A stretch of 64,000 bases of DNA from JAZBPO01 sp963691775 (GTDB lineage: Bacteria; Pseudomonadota; Gammaproteobacteria; Pseudomonadales; Azotimanducaceae): assembly GCA_963691775.1 (NCBI GenBank), contig OY829369.1:434001-498000 (forward strand), written 5' to 3'. The notes beneath the pieces were generated by a model, which searched no databases, was not told the DNA's origin, and worked only from the letters and a program-made list of their open reading frames with translations. A program made the position numbers and the translations under genes. Of the stretch, positions 9,457 to 20,491 are shown in pieces (positions within the stretch are counted from its first letter, which is position 1; every line of letters starts with the position of its first letter).

Positions 9457-9726
9457 TCAGAAGCGCCCGCGGACCGTAGCGGGGCTCGAATGACCGCCAT
9501 CCAGCATGCAGCGGAGGTGATGGCAAATGAGCCGACGCGCATCTACCGGGCGGTCGCTCGCGGGCAGACGCTTCGCGGCCCGCATGGCCAGGCGAAAATG
9601 CTTGTCCTCACTCATGCCCTTGCGCGGGTGCCGCTTCCGCGTTCCCGCGGCGGGTATCGCAGCATCCGCACTGGCAGGTGCGCCGTGAACTGATGGCAGA
9701 TCGTCGAAGAGGTCTACGTTGGTCAT
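9457..9726 (-). CDS. Hypothetical small protein (89 residues)
   Basis: ATG at 9726 is preceded by GGGAG at good spacing. The product begins MTNVDLFDDLPSVHG, is basic in its middle (TRKRHPRKG) and contains HHLRCMLDGG near its end. I do not recognise a family. It starts just downstream of the 42-bp inverted repeat, which could regulate it. The reading frame may have been longer and been cut by a frameshift, because adjacent frames stay partly open toward 8992. Confidence 0.4.
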   Translation of the reverse strand: MTNVDLFDDLPSVHGAPASADAAIPAAGTRKRHPRKGMSEDKHFRLAMRAAKRLPASDRPVDARRLICHHLRCMLDGGHSSPATVRGRF

Positions 9727-9743
9727 CACGAACTCCCGTCGGA

Positions 9744-9785
9744 GTGGATGGGCATACAGTATCAGAACACTGTATGCACATCCAC
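9744..9785. repeat. 42-bp inverted repeat, 17-bp arms with one mismatch
   Basis: Left arm GTGGATGGGCATACAGT (9744-9760), 8-bp spacer ATCAGAAC, right arm ACTGTATGCACATCCAC (9769-9785), differing at one position. It lies between the clpB stop (9806) and the ATG of the short frame at 9726, about 18 bp before that ATG. There is no T-run, so it does not look like a Rho-independent terminator; an operator or RNA hairpin is more likely. Confidence 0.8.
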
Positions 9786-9805
9786 GCCCGGATGCACCCA
9801 TAGGA

Positions 9806-12406
<2,601 letters not shown>

Positions 12407-12437
12407 GGGAAGTCCCCTTCGTAAACCGTCTTGGTTC

Positions 12438-12469
12438 AATGAGTGCGGTCACGCACACCGGATTTCAAC
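12438..12469 (-). promoter_or_regulatory. Possible heat-shock (sigma-32-like) promoter of clpB
   Basis: Reading the minus strand upstream of clpB, GTTGAAA (12469-12463) is followed after 15 bases by CGCACTCATT (12447-12438), loosely matching the CTTGAAA and CCCCATNT pattern. The -10 match is weak. The 292 bp between clpB and the divergent DUF2244 gene otherwise shows no gene. Confidence 0.3.
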
Positions 12470-12698
12470 GGGCGGGCAACGGAGCCGGCAACGAAGCGCC
12501 TCGAGAAAACGGCGGCTCCAGGGTGCACGCGCTTTGACCGAACCCGGGCCTTGCCGGCTGGCCGCGACTATCGCAGAGCGCCCTATGAGCGCCAGTGCTT
12601 GCCCGCAGCGCATCACCCCGCCACACATCCAGACTTCGCCTGGGAGGGTTCTAGCCGCCTTGCGAGGCGATCAGTAGACTCTGGTCTCCCCCCTCGGG

Positions 12699-13211
12699 AT
12701 GCCTGCCGACATGGTTTCTGCCACCTTCGACGACGAGATGCGTACGGGCCGCATCGTCCTCCGCCCAAACCGATCCTGGACTTGGCGCGCGAACATCATT
12801 TTCCTCTCCATCATCACCGCGCTGTCGGTTGTGATCGGTACCAGTTTCCTGCTTCGCGGCTACTGGATGATTCTCCCCTTCAATCTGCTTGAGATGAGCA
12901 TCCTCGGCGGCTGCCTCTGGTACTGCGTGCGACGAACTCACCGGCAGGAGGTGCTGACGTTCACGGCTGACGAGCTGCGTATCGAAGCCGGTAACGAGCG
13001 CCCGAAGACGCGCCACGTGTTCAAGCGCCTGTTTGCACGCTTCTTCGTGCGCAGGCCTCGCCACCCCTGGTACGGCACGCGCGTCGCGGTCCGTAGCCAT
13101 GGCCAGGAGATCACGATCGGCGACTTCCTCAACTCCGACGATAAGAAGCTGCTCGTCAGCGAATTACGGCGGATGGTCGACTCGTTGGCCGAGGAATCAG
13201 TCGAGCGCTGA
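12699..13211 (+). CDS. DUF2244 inner-membrane protein
   Basis: 170 residues. RIVLRPNRSWTWRANIIF followed by two membrane helices (about 30-48 and 53-75, with a WMILPFNLLEM hinge) and a soluble basic tail fit the DUF2244 family, whose function is unknown. Divergent from clpB and overlapped on the opposite strand by the extended end of comEC. The start at 12699 (ATG) gives the normal family length. Confidence 0.8.
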   Translation: MPADMVSATFDDEMRTGRIVLRPNRSWTWRANIIFLSIITALSVVIGTSFLLRGYWMILPFNLLEMSILGGCLWYCVRRTHRQEVLTFTADELRIEAGNERPKTRHVFKRLFARFFVRRPRHPWYGTRVAVRSHGQEITIGDFLNSDDKKLLVSELRRMVDSLAEESVER

Positions 13212-15526
13212 AGCGCCGCTGGGGAACGCCAGCTCCACCACCCGGAGCGCATGGCTCGCCACGACGCCATCTCCCCGGGCGCATCGCTGCGCCAGAGCAA
13301 GCGCCCAGTTGCGCCCGAGACCCACTGCTCCGCGCCTACGGCGGCCCAACGTTCCACCACATCAGGGTGTGGGTGACCGAAGGGGCTTGGCACGCCCGCG
13401 GCGAATACGACATGGCGCGATCGCGCGTATCGTACCCAGGCACTGCCTGAAGACGAGCGCGAACCGTGATGACCCGCAATCATCAGCTCGGCGCCCTCGA
13501 TCTCCGGCGCCAGGCGACGCTCGACATAGTGATCAACATCTCCCGGCAGGACAGCCGTGACGCCCGACGCGGCCCGTATGCGCAGTACGCACGAACTTCG
13601 ATTGCGCGACGCGGCCGGGGCGAGGCTGCGGTCTGGCCAGAGCACATCGAACGCAACGCCGTCCCAGCGCCAGGAACGTGGGGCGCGACAGCGCGCCTGT
13701 GTGTGTCGGATCGATGCCGGCCCGAGAATCTCGCCAGCGGAGACCCGGGCAAGCACGCTTTCCAGCCCCCCTGCATGGTCGACATCCGCATGACTGATAA
13801 TCACGCGATCGATTTGCGCGGTACCGAGCGCCGCGAGCGCGGGCGCGACGATTCGCCCACCCGCATCTACCTCGGGACCGAAGCGCCCGCCCGCATCGAA
13901 AAGCAGCCTGTGGTTCGCAGTGCGCACGAATACGGCGAGACCCTGACCGACGTCGAACACGTGAACCTCGAAATCCCCCTCTGGCGGAGAATCGTGCGGC
14001 GAAATCATCAACACCAGCGTAAGCGCCAGAGCCGCCGCTCGCGTGCGACTTGGCACGGGGGCAAACACGGCAAGCGCCAGGGCGATCAGGACAGGCATCA
14101 GCCACAGGGGCGTCGCCTGCAGGGCAAGCGGTATCCCCGCATCCGATGTGAGGTCGACTGCCAGATCGAGCATGTCCCCAAGCGGCTTCAAGACCGGCGT
14201 AGCCGCTCCAGGCAGCACAGCCTCTACTCCGAGCGCCAGCAGGCCGATCGGCAGACCGAGCCCGGCGACCACCGGCACGAGAAGTACGTTCACGGCCGGA
14301 CCCAGGAGCGGAACCCACCCGAAGGTTGTGAGCAGCACTGGAGCAAGCACCACTGTGAGCACGGCCTGTGTCGCCACTACCCTGAATCGCCCCCCTTCCA
14401 CCGCCGCGCCGAGCAGCGCCGCGACCGCGATGCATGACAGCCAGAATCCAGGGGAAAGGATCGCAAGGGGATCTGCAGCCACCAGCAGCGCCGCGGCCGG
14501 CAGGAGGCGCTGCCAACCCGAGGGCGCCCGCGCGCGCATTTCCGCAAACAGCAGGATCACGAGCATGAGTAACGCGCGCTGCACCGGCAGACCGAAACCG
14601 CTCAGCCAGGCAAACGCGCCCGCGCCAAGGAGCGCCCAGAGGCCTGCCGCGATGCCACCGCGTTCGATTCCCAGCACTCGGCTGAACACCAGGAAGAAGC
14701 TTGCGAGCAACGCAAGATGCAGTCCGGAAACCACGAAGAGATGCGTAAGCCCCGCCATGGACAATTGATGCCAGCGCCCGGCACCCAGTGCGGCTCGGTC
14801 CCCCAGCAGCAGGGCCCGCAAGAGATCGTCGCCGTTCGAACCAACGGCTGCGATGCGGCTGGATAGCGTTGCGCGCACCGCGTCGACGCCATGAGTCGAG
14901 AACGCGTTCCTGGCTGGCACACCATGGACCCGCTGCATGCCACGCACATAGCCAAGGGCCTCGATTCCGTGCCGCCAGAACGCAAGCTCTCGATCCGGCA
15001 TGCCTGGATTCTGAGGCGCTTTAGGGGCGCGCAATCGTGCTTGCACCTGCCAGATCTCCCCCGCCAGGAGTACCTGCGGCTCGAAGCTGGACAGGCGTAT
15101 ACGGCAAACCGGCCGGCAGTCTTCCAGCACAAGGTCGAATCGACCCACCCGGCCCTGGTCATCCAGAAGCAAGGGCGCCTCCACGCGGCCCCTGACGTTC
15201 ACCTCCAGGCGCTCGGCGCCTTCGATGCGACGCTCTTGCTGCCCGAGCAGCGGCGCCGCCAGCAGCAGAGCGCCCACTGCGAGCGCTGCGCAGTCCGCTC
15301 GATAGCGGGGCGCTACGCACGCCCCCGTCCACGCAAGGGCCACAATCCAGGGCCCACCGGCGGGGCCGAGCGCGCCGACCGCGCAGGCGCCGAGGAGGAG
15401 CGCTGCAGCGAGGCGAGGCCCATTCGCTCCGGAAGGTGGAGGCAACCCGAGCCGGCGGGCACAATACGTGTCCCCTGCCTCCGCCGGCACGAACTCCCGC
15501 GTCTCCGGGCGCACTGACGCATCCAT
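12938..15526 (-). CDS. comEC: ComEC/Rec2 DNA-uptake channel protein with extended C-terminus
   Basis: A polytopic inner-membrane protein that passes single-stranded DNA into the cytoplasm during transformation. The N-terminal OB-like domain, the Competence domain (LSMAGLTHLFVVSGLHLALLAS, read in two parts) and a C-terminal metallo-beta-lactamase-like domain (DVGQGLAVFV, HADVDHAGGLESVL, AGHHGS) are all present. The family normally ends soon after WRAMRSGWWSW; here no stop occurs until about 90 codons later, so the frame runs antisense through half of the DUF2244 gene. The start is uncertain: ATG at 15526 overlaps the divergent DUF2062 ATG, so a slightly later GTG is possible. Confidence 0.88.
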   Translation of the reverse strand: MDASVRPETREFVPAEAGDTYCARRLGLPPPSGANGPRLAAALLLGACAVGALGPAGGPWIVALAWTGACVAPRYRADCAALAVGALLLAAPLLGQQERRIEGAERLEVNVRGRVEAPLLLDDQGRVGRFDLVLEDCRPVCRIRLSSFEPQVLLAGEIWQVQARLRAPKAPQNPGMPDRELAFWRHGIEALGYVRGMQRVHGVPARNAFSTHGVDAVRATLSSRIAAVGSNGDDLLRALLLGDRAALGAGRWHQLSMAGLTHLFVVSGLHLALLASFFLVFSRVLGIERGGIAAGLWALLGAGAFAWLSGFGLPVQRALLMLVILLFAEMRARAPSGWQRLLPAAALLVAADPLAILSPGFWLSCIAVAALLGAAVEGGRFRVVATQAVLTVVLAPVLLTTFGWVPLLGPAVNVLLVPVVAGLGLPIGLLALGVEAVLPGAATPVLKPLGDMLDLAVDLTSDAGIPLALQATPLWLMPVLIALALAVFAPVPSRTRAAALALTLVLMISPHDSPPEGDFEVHVFDVGQGLAVFVRTANHRLLFDAGGRFGPEVDAGGRIVAPALAALGTAQIDRVIISHADVDHAGGLESVLARVSAGEILGPASIRHTQARCRAPRSWRWDGVAFDVLWPDRSLAPAASRNRSSCVLRIRAASGVTAVLPGDVDHYVERRLAPEIEGAELMIAGHHGSRSSSGSAWVRYARSRHVVFAAGVPSPFGHPHPDVVERWAAVGAEQWVSGATGRLLWRSDAPGEMASWRAMRSGWWSWRSPAALQRSTDSSANESTIRRNSLTSSFLSSELRKSPIVISWPWLRTATRVPYQGWRGLRTKKRANRRLNTWRVFGRSLPASIRSSSAVNVSTSCR

Positions 15527-16052
15527 GCCGCGCACATTCATCAAACGATATCTGCCCTCCCCAGCGAGCCTCGCAAGGCAGCGAAGCCTCGGCATTCTGG
15601 GGTCGGCCATCTCTGATCCTGAGCTCTGGCATCTGAACAGGCGGTCCGTTTCGACTGCATGTGCCGTGGGACTTTTCCTCGCCTTCTTCCCGTTTCCCAC
15701 GCAGATGCTCCTGGCCGCGGCCACCGCGGTGGTCCTGCGCTGCAATCTGCCGCTCTCGGTCGCGCTGGTGTGGATCACCAACCCGATCACGATCCCGCCA
15801 ATGTTCTATTTCACCTATCGGGTCGGTGCGTGGCTGCTGGACATGCCTACACAGGTCGAAGGCATTGAATTGTCCATGGACTGGCTCGTGACGCAGGCCG
15901 GGCGCGTGTGGAGGCCGCTGCTGCTCGGCTGCTTGCTCTGCGGATGCATTGCGGGAAGCACGGGTTACTTCCTCAGCGCCTGGCTGTGGCGCCGGCAGGT
16001 CATCCAGCGTTGGGAACGACGACGAGCCCTGCGTCGTCTGCGCGACAGCTAG
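15525..16052 (+). CDS. DUF2062 membrane protein
   Basis: 175 residues beginning MPRTFIKRYLPSPASLA, then LWHLNRRSVSTACAVGLFLA and NLPLSVALVWITNPITIPPM, the conserved core of the DUF2062 family, with three to four membrane helices and a basic C-terminus. Function unknown. The gene lies between comEC and lolE as in Pseudomonas. An in-frame start at 15468 would add 19 residues not seen in the family, so I chose 15525. Confidence 0.87.
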   Translation: MPRTFIKRYLPSPASLARQRSLGILGSAISDPELWHLNRRSVSTACAVGLFLAFFPFPTQMLLAAATAVVLRCNLPLSVALVWITNPITIPPMFYFTYRVGAWLLDMPTQVEGIELSMDWLVTQAGRVWRPLLLGCLLCGCIAGSTGYFLSAWLWRRQVIQRWERRRALRRLRDS

Positions 16053-16055
16053 CCC

Positions 16056-17315
16056 TCAAAGACCGTGCAGAGCAGGCGCAGGATCTACGCGCCCCGCCCG
16101 CAGGGCTGGATAGCATGCGCCGGCAATGGCCATTAGAAGCGCTGCTCCGGTGATCAGGATCATGTCCGAGGCGAGCAGTACGGACGGCAGCCGGTCGAAG
16201 TACGTACCGGCGAGCAGGCGGAAGCCGAACAGCTGCTCGAGCTGGTACATGAGTTCGCCTACGTGGAGCGCCAGCGCCGCACCGAGGGCCGCGCCCAGCA
16301 GCGCCCCCGCAACGCCAACGAGGGCGCCCTGAAGCACGAACACGCGAACCACATCACCTCTACTTGCGCCCAGGGTTCGGAGGACGGCGATGGCCCCGCG
16401 CTTTTCGTCGACGACCATCGCGAGACTCGCGACGATATTGAAGACAGCGATCGCCACGATCAGTCCGAGCAGCAATCCCATCATGGTCTTCTCCATGCCG
16501 ACGGCGGCGAAGAGCGCCCCATAGCGATCGGTCCAGTCGCGGACGCGCCACGATGCAAAGCGAGGGTCCTCGCGCAGCGCCGCGGCGACACTTGGCGCGG
16601 TGAACACGTCTTCCAGCGCCACGCGCAATGCGATCGGCGTTGAGCCGACGCGCTGCGTGAGCTCGTCCACGTGAGTGAACGCAACAAGATGGTCGGGCTC
16701 CGCACCGAGCCGAAACAACCCGCGGACCTCGGCCGCAAACAGGAGGGGCGCAACCGTATCGCCCGTGGCACGCGGCAAAATGAAACTCAGCGTGTCTCCG
16801 GGGTAGAGCCCGAGGCGAGCGGCAAGCGGAACCCCGATCACTACGCCTCCCTCAACCTCCAGAGTATCCAGGGCACCCAGCACCATGGCGCCACTGAGGG
16901 GCGAGAGCCCATCCTCGCGGCCGGGCTCGAGCCCGACGAGTCCGAGCGGCACAACCCTCGTGCCCGTCGTCACCATGCCTCGCACCTCTGCGTAGCGCGC
17001 AACCCCGCGCACGCCCGGCATCGCCGTAATCGCCCGACGGGCGACCTCGAGGGATTCCTCAGAAGCGTCATCCGGTGCTTCCAGCAGAAGGTGCGGAACA
17101 ATGCCGAGAATGCGCCCGCGCAATTCGGCGTCGAATCCGTTCATCACCGACAAAACGGTGATCAGCGCTGCAACTCCGAGCACGAGCCCGAAAACAGAGA
17201 TCGTGGAGATGACCGAGACCCCGCGGGTCTGGCGTACGGCGCCCAGATAGCGCAGCGCGATCATGAGCCACGGCCAGCGTGCGATTCCGGCGATCATGCG
17301 CCCATTACCGGTCAT
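16056..17315 (-). CDS. lolE: Lipoprotein-releasing ABC transporter permease LolE
   Basis: 419 residues: membrane helix 1 with GVSVISTISVFGLVLGVAA, then LSVMNGFDAELRGRILG, a large periplasmic domain, and three C-terminal helices (MMGLLLGLIVAIAVFNIVAS and following), the LolC/LolE layout. It extracts outer-membrane lipoproteins from the inner membrane for handover to LolA. It is the third gene of lolC-lolD-lolE and overlaps lolD by ATGA. Assignment as LolE rather than LolC rests on gene order. Confidence 0.9.
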   Translation of the reverse strand: MTGNGRMIAGIARWPWLMIALRYLGAVRQTRGVSVISTISVFGLVLGVAALITVLSVMNGFDAELRGRILGIVPHLLLEAPDDASEESLEVARRAITAMPGVRGVARYAEVRGMVTTGTRVVPLGLVGLEPGREDGLSPLSGAMVLGALDTLEVEGGVVIGVPLAARLGLYPGDTLSFILPRATGDTVAPLLFAAEVRGLFRLGAEPDHLVAFTHVDELTQRVGSTPIALRVALEDVFTAPSVAAALREDPRFASWRVRDWTDRYGALFAAVGMEKTMMGLLLGLIVAIAVFNIVASLAMVVDEKRGAIAVLRTLGASRGDVVRVFVLQGALVGVAGALLGAALGAALALHVGELMYQLEQLFGFRLLAGTYFDRLPSVLLASDMILITGAALLMAIAGACYPALRAGRVDPAPALHGL

Positions 17316-17995
17316 TCGGGCTGCAGCCGGCCATCCTCGAGGCGGAGCACGCGATCCATGCGCGCAGCGAGGGCGGCGTCGTGCGTCACGATCACGAGCG
17401 CCGTGCCGGTTTCTGCATTGAGTTCGAGGAGAAGATCCAGAATCTGCATCGCGGTGCGTGCGTCGAGGTTGCCGGTGGGTTCGTCAGCAAGCAGTACCGC
17501 AGGCGCACCGATCAGCGCGCGCGCAATCGCGACACGCTGACGTTCCCCACCGGACAGCTGAGCCGGCCGGTGGTCAAATCGATGGTCGAGACCGACTCGA
17601 GCCAGCAGAGCACGGGCCGCGTCCTCGGCTGCCGCGGGCGACAGCCCGCGGATGAGCAATGGCATGGCCGCGTTCTCGAGGGCGGTGAACTCAGCGAGTA
17701 GATGATGCATCTGATAGACAAAGCCGAGCTGCGCATTCCGCGCCCGAGCGCGCGCTTTTTCAGACAGCATCGCGACATCGCGCCCCTCCCAATGAACGGT
17801 GCCGGCATCAGGCGTATCGAGGCCGCCAAGGAGGTGCATGAGAGTGCTCTTGCCGGAGCCGCTGGTACCGGTAATCGCCATGCGCGCCCCCGCATCCACG
17901 CGAAGCGCAACATCCGTGAGCACAGAGACTTCATCACTGCCCTGAAGGAAGCGCTTGCACAGCCCTGTAGCTTCTACCGCTGCACGCTCACTCAT
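17312..17995 (-). CDS. lolD: Lipoprotein-releasing ABC transporter ATPase LolD
   Basis: 227 residues from the ATG at 17995. Walker A GTSGSGKST, signature LSGGERQR, Walker B VLLADEPTGNLD and a switch His in VIVTHD are all intact, and LADEPTGNLD is typical of the LolD/MacB group. Powers lipoprotein extraction by the two flanking permeases. An open frame extending to 18127 runs into lolC; the chosen start overlaps the lolC stop by 8 bp. Confidence 0.95.
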   Translation of the reverse strand: MSERAAVEATGLCKRFLQGSDEVSVLTDVALRVDAGARMAITGTSGSGKSTLMHLLGGLDTPDAGTVHWEGRDVAMLSEKARARARNAQLGFVYQMHHLLAEFTALENAAMPLLIRGLSPAAAEDAARALLARVGLDHRFDHRPAQLSGGERQRVAIARALIGAPAVLLADEPTGNLDARTAMQILDLLLELNAETGTALVIVTHDAALAARMDRVLRLEDGRLQPE

Positions 17996-19214
17996 GACGC
18001 AGTTCCTCCGCAGGCTCCACCACGAGGGCGCGACGCGCGGGCCACCACGTCGTTGCAAGGGCAATCGCGAATGCAACAAGACCGACGAGTGCAAGATCGC
18101 CCGCGCGCACCATGATCGGCAATTCACGCACGAAGTACTCGGCCAGCAAATCGCGCCCGAGCTGACGCTCGATCAAGCCGACGATATGGGGCAGCCCCTG
18201 TGCCGCAAGGGTGCCGATGGCCAGCCCTACCGCGATGCCTGCAACGGCGATGAGCAGTCCCTGGTTCAAGAAGACTGCGACCAGTGCACGCGGCGCGAGG
18301 CCCAGGGTGCGGAGGATGGCAATGTCGCCGCGACGATTGCGAACGACCATCGTCAGCATGGACACGACATTGAAGGCCGCAACGGCGACAAGCAGGCTCA
18401 GCAGCACGAACATGATGCGTTTCTGGAGGCCGATGGCAGCGTAGAGGTTGCCGTGGCTGCCGCGCCAGTCATAGCCGCGCGCATCCGGTTCACGCATCCG
18501 CGCAAGCAGACCGCGGACGATTTCCTCCGTGGCGAAGAGGTCGCTCACGCGCAGGCGCACCCCTTCGACGGGCCCGGGCACGCGCAGCAGTCTGCGGGCA
18601 TCCGCGAGATGCACGTAGGCACCTGACTCATCCAGTTCCGTGTTCAGCTCGAACCGCCCGACCACGCGCAGCCGCTTCTGGCGCGGAAAGGCGCCGGCAA
18701 AGGTGATCCGCGGATCCGGCATCACCAGCGTCACGACATCGCCTTCAGCGACGCCGAGGGCAGCAGCCAGCTCGACACCGAGCACAACGCCAAACGCGCC
18801 CGCTTCGAGCAGTTCGAAATCACCGGAGATCATCCGATCAGGCACGATCGACACGCGGGCCTCGGCGGCCGGTTCCACCCCCGTGAGCTGGATCGCTTCA
18901 ACGCGCCCGGAAGCCGCGAGCAACGCGGCCCCTCGCGTAAGAGGCGCAACGGCCGCGACGCGCGCATCCCGCGCAGCGAGCGCGGCCACACCCTGCCAGT
19001 CCTGCAGGCCAGCCGGAGCCACGATGATCGCGTGCGGCAGCGATCCGAGAACCCGCTCGCGGAGCTCGCGATCGAACCCGTTCATCACCGACAGCACGAT
19101 AACCAAAACCGCCGTGCCAAGGGCGAGTCCAGCCCCGGCGATGAGCGTGACGAAGGAAAGAAAGCCGCTGCGCGCGGAGCTGTAGCGCAGGGCGATGCGG
19201 AGCGGGAGACTCAA
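17988..19214 (-). CDS. lolC: Lipoprotein-releasing ABC transporter permease LolC
   Basis: 408 residues with the same fold as the second permease: ALRYSSARSGFLSFVTLIAG, LSVMNGFDRELRERVLGSLP, periplasmic domain, then RIMFVLLSLLVAVAAFNVVS and two further helices. First gene of lolCDE. Both permeases are distinct here, so the transporter is the heterodimeric LolCDE type rather than the LolF homodimer form. Confidence 0.92.
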   Translation of the reverse strand: MSLPLRIALRYSSARSGFLSFVTLIAGAGLALGTAVLVIVLSVMNGFDRELRERVLGSLPHAIIVAPAGLQDWQGVAALAARDARVAAVAPLTRGAALLAASGRVEAIQLTGVEPAAEARVSIVPDRMISGDFELLEAGAFGVVLGVELAAALGVAEGDVVTLVMPDPRITFAGAFPRQKRLRVVGRFELNTELDESGAYVHLADARRLLRVPGPVEGVRLRVSDLFATEEIVRGLLARMREPDARGYDWRGSHGNLYAAIGLQKRIMFVLLSLLVAVAAFNVVSMLTMVVRNRRGDIAILRTLGLAPRALVAVFLNQGLLIAVAGIAVGLAIGTLAAQGLPHIVGLIERQLGRDLLAEYFVRELPIMVRAGDLALVGLVAFAIALATTWWPARRALVVEPAEELRHE

Positions 19215-19232
19215 GAGCGTGCGGCGCGGCGC

Positions 19233-19466
19233 TCAGCCCTTCATGGCGTCTCGGACAACAGGAGTGGGCGCGTCGGTCGGCGCCTCGGCGGTTTCAGCCT
19301 CGCATGCCTCCGGGCGGCCGCCGCAGAGCTCACAGACTCCGTCCTCGCCCATCATGTTCAGGCCACCACAGGTGCCGGCGATAGGTTTGCGGCCAAAGAT
19401 GACGCCAATTGCCATGGCGGCGACGAGCAGCAGCATCACGGGAAAAACAACAAGAAAGAGACTCAT
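19233..19466 (-). CDS. nqrM: Na+-translocating NADH:quinone reductase maturation protein NqrM
   Basis: 77 residues: one N-terminal helix, then GVIFGRKPIAGTCGGLN and a Cys-rich CELCGG segment, the DUF539/NqrM pattern. NqrM delivers or assembles the iron centre between NqrD and NqrE. It is coupled to apbE by ATGA overlap. The nqrA-F genes are not in this window, although nqrM and apbE usually follow them. Confidence 0.9.
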   Translation of the reverse strand: MSLFLVVFPVMLLLVAAMAIGVIFGRKPIAGTCGGLNMMGEDGVCELCGGRPEACEAETAEAPTDAPTPVVRDAMKG

Positions 19467-20491
19467 GGCTGACTCCGATGGGCGATGAAGGCGCTGGAGG
19501 CGATTTCCTCAAGCCCGTCGTCGCGGTACAGCAGGAATGATACCGGCAGGTCCTCCGCTTCCGCGATGGCCAGTCCCCTTTCTGCGCCGGCGACATTAAG
19601 CGCCGTCGCCCATCCGTCTGCCCACATCGCCGAGGGATGGATCACGGTGACAGAGGCGACATCGTGCGCGACCGGTCGGCCCGTTTGAGGATCAATGGTA
19701 TGCGAGTAGCGAACACCATCGACCATGAAGAAGTTCCGGTAGTCCCCGGAGGTCGCAACTGCGCCCACAGGCAGGCCGACGGCCTCCCGCGCCACGCCGC
19801 GTCGATTCGCGTCCGGAACTTCGATCCCCACCTGCCAAGGCACGCCGCGGGCATTTCGCCCGCGTGCGCGCAATTCGCCACCGATCTCGGCGAGGTAGCG
19901 CTCCACGCCCGCCGCTTCGATCAGATCAGCCATCACGTCGACGCCGTATCCCTTCGCGATCGCGGACAGATCAACGTACAGGCGCCCGTCCTTGCGCAGC
20001 GCCGGCGGGTCAGTGCGCATCTCCAGGCGCGCGAAGCCCGTCCGTGCCATAGCCGCGGACACCTCCACGTCAGCAGGTACAGCGCTGCGGTCTACGATCT
20101 CGCCGGGGCCGAAGCCCCAGAGGTTCACCAGCGGACCCACCGTCGCATCGAATGCTCCATCTGTCCGCTCGGAAAGCGCTGCGGCGGTTGCCACCACCTC
20201 GAGCAGCTCTGGGTCCACCGGGTACCAGACGTCCGGAGGGGCCTCATTGAACTGCGATAGCTGAGACCCCGGGTCATAGGTCGACATCAGCGCATTGACA
20301 GCGGCGAGGCGCTCCTCGATCGACATCTTCAGGGCTTGGGCGTCGAAGCCATCGGGCGGGGCCGCGATACGGACGCTCCAGCTCGTGCCCATGGTTCGGC
20401 CATCGAGCCCTACAAGCGGGGGCTCGGGCGGTGGCGCATCGGCACAGCCCAGGAGGAGTGCAAACAGGCAGGCGGACAGCAGTGCACGCAT
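19463..20491 (-). CDS. apbE: FAD:protein FMN transferase, ApbE lipoprotein
   Basis: 342 residues. A lipoprotein signal ends in LLLGC, followed by GRTMGTSWSVRI, NALMSTYDPGSQLSQFN, DLSAIAKGYGVD and ATSGDYRNFF with SHTIDPQTGRPV, all ApbE hallmarks. The enzyme attaches FMN to Thr in NqrB and NqrC in the periplasm. The ATG at 20491 shares one base with the upstream stop (TGATG). The long open frame upstream of it belongs to other genes. Confidence 0.95.
   Translation of the reverse strand: MRALLSACLFALLLGCADAPPPEPPLVGLDGRTMGTSWSVRIAAPPDGFDAQALKMSIEERLAAVNALMSTYDPGSQLSQFNEAPPDVWYPVDPELLEVVATAAALSERTDGAFDATVGPLVNLWGFGPGEIVDRSAVPADVEVSAAMARTGFARLEMRTDPPALRKDGRLYVDLSAIAKGYGVDVMADLIEAAGVERYLAEIGGELRARGRNARGVPWQVGIEVPDANRRGVAREAVGLPVGAVATSGDYRNFFMVDGVRYSHTIDPQTGRPVAHDVASVTVIHPSAMWADGWATALNVAGAERGLAIAEAEDLPVSFLLYRDDGLEEIASSAFIAHRSQP

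Noticed and set aside
8890..9693. 267-codon plus-strand frame
   Set aside because: Starts inside galU, composition rich in Arg, His and Cys, typical of an antisense shadow; no ribosome-binding site.
9744..9785. Canonical LexA box
   Set aside because: Half-sites point outward and CTG-N10-CAG spacing is not met on either strand.
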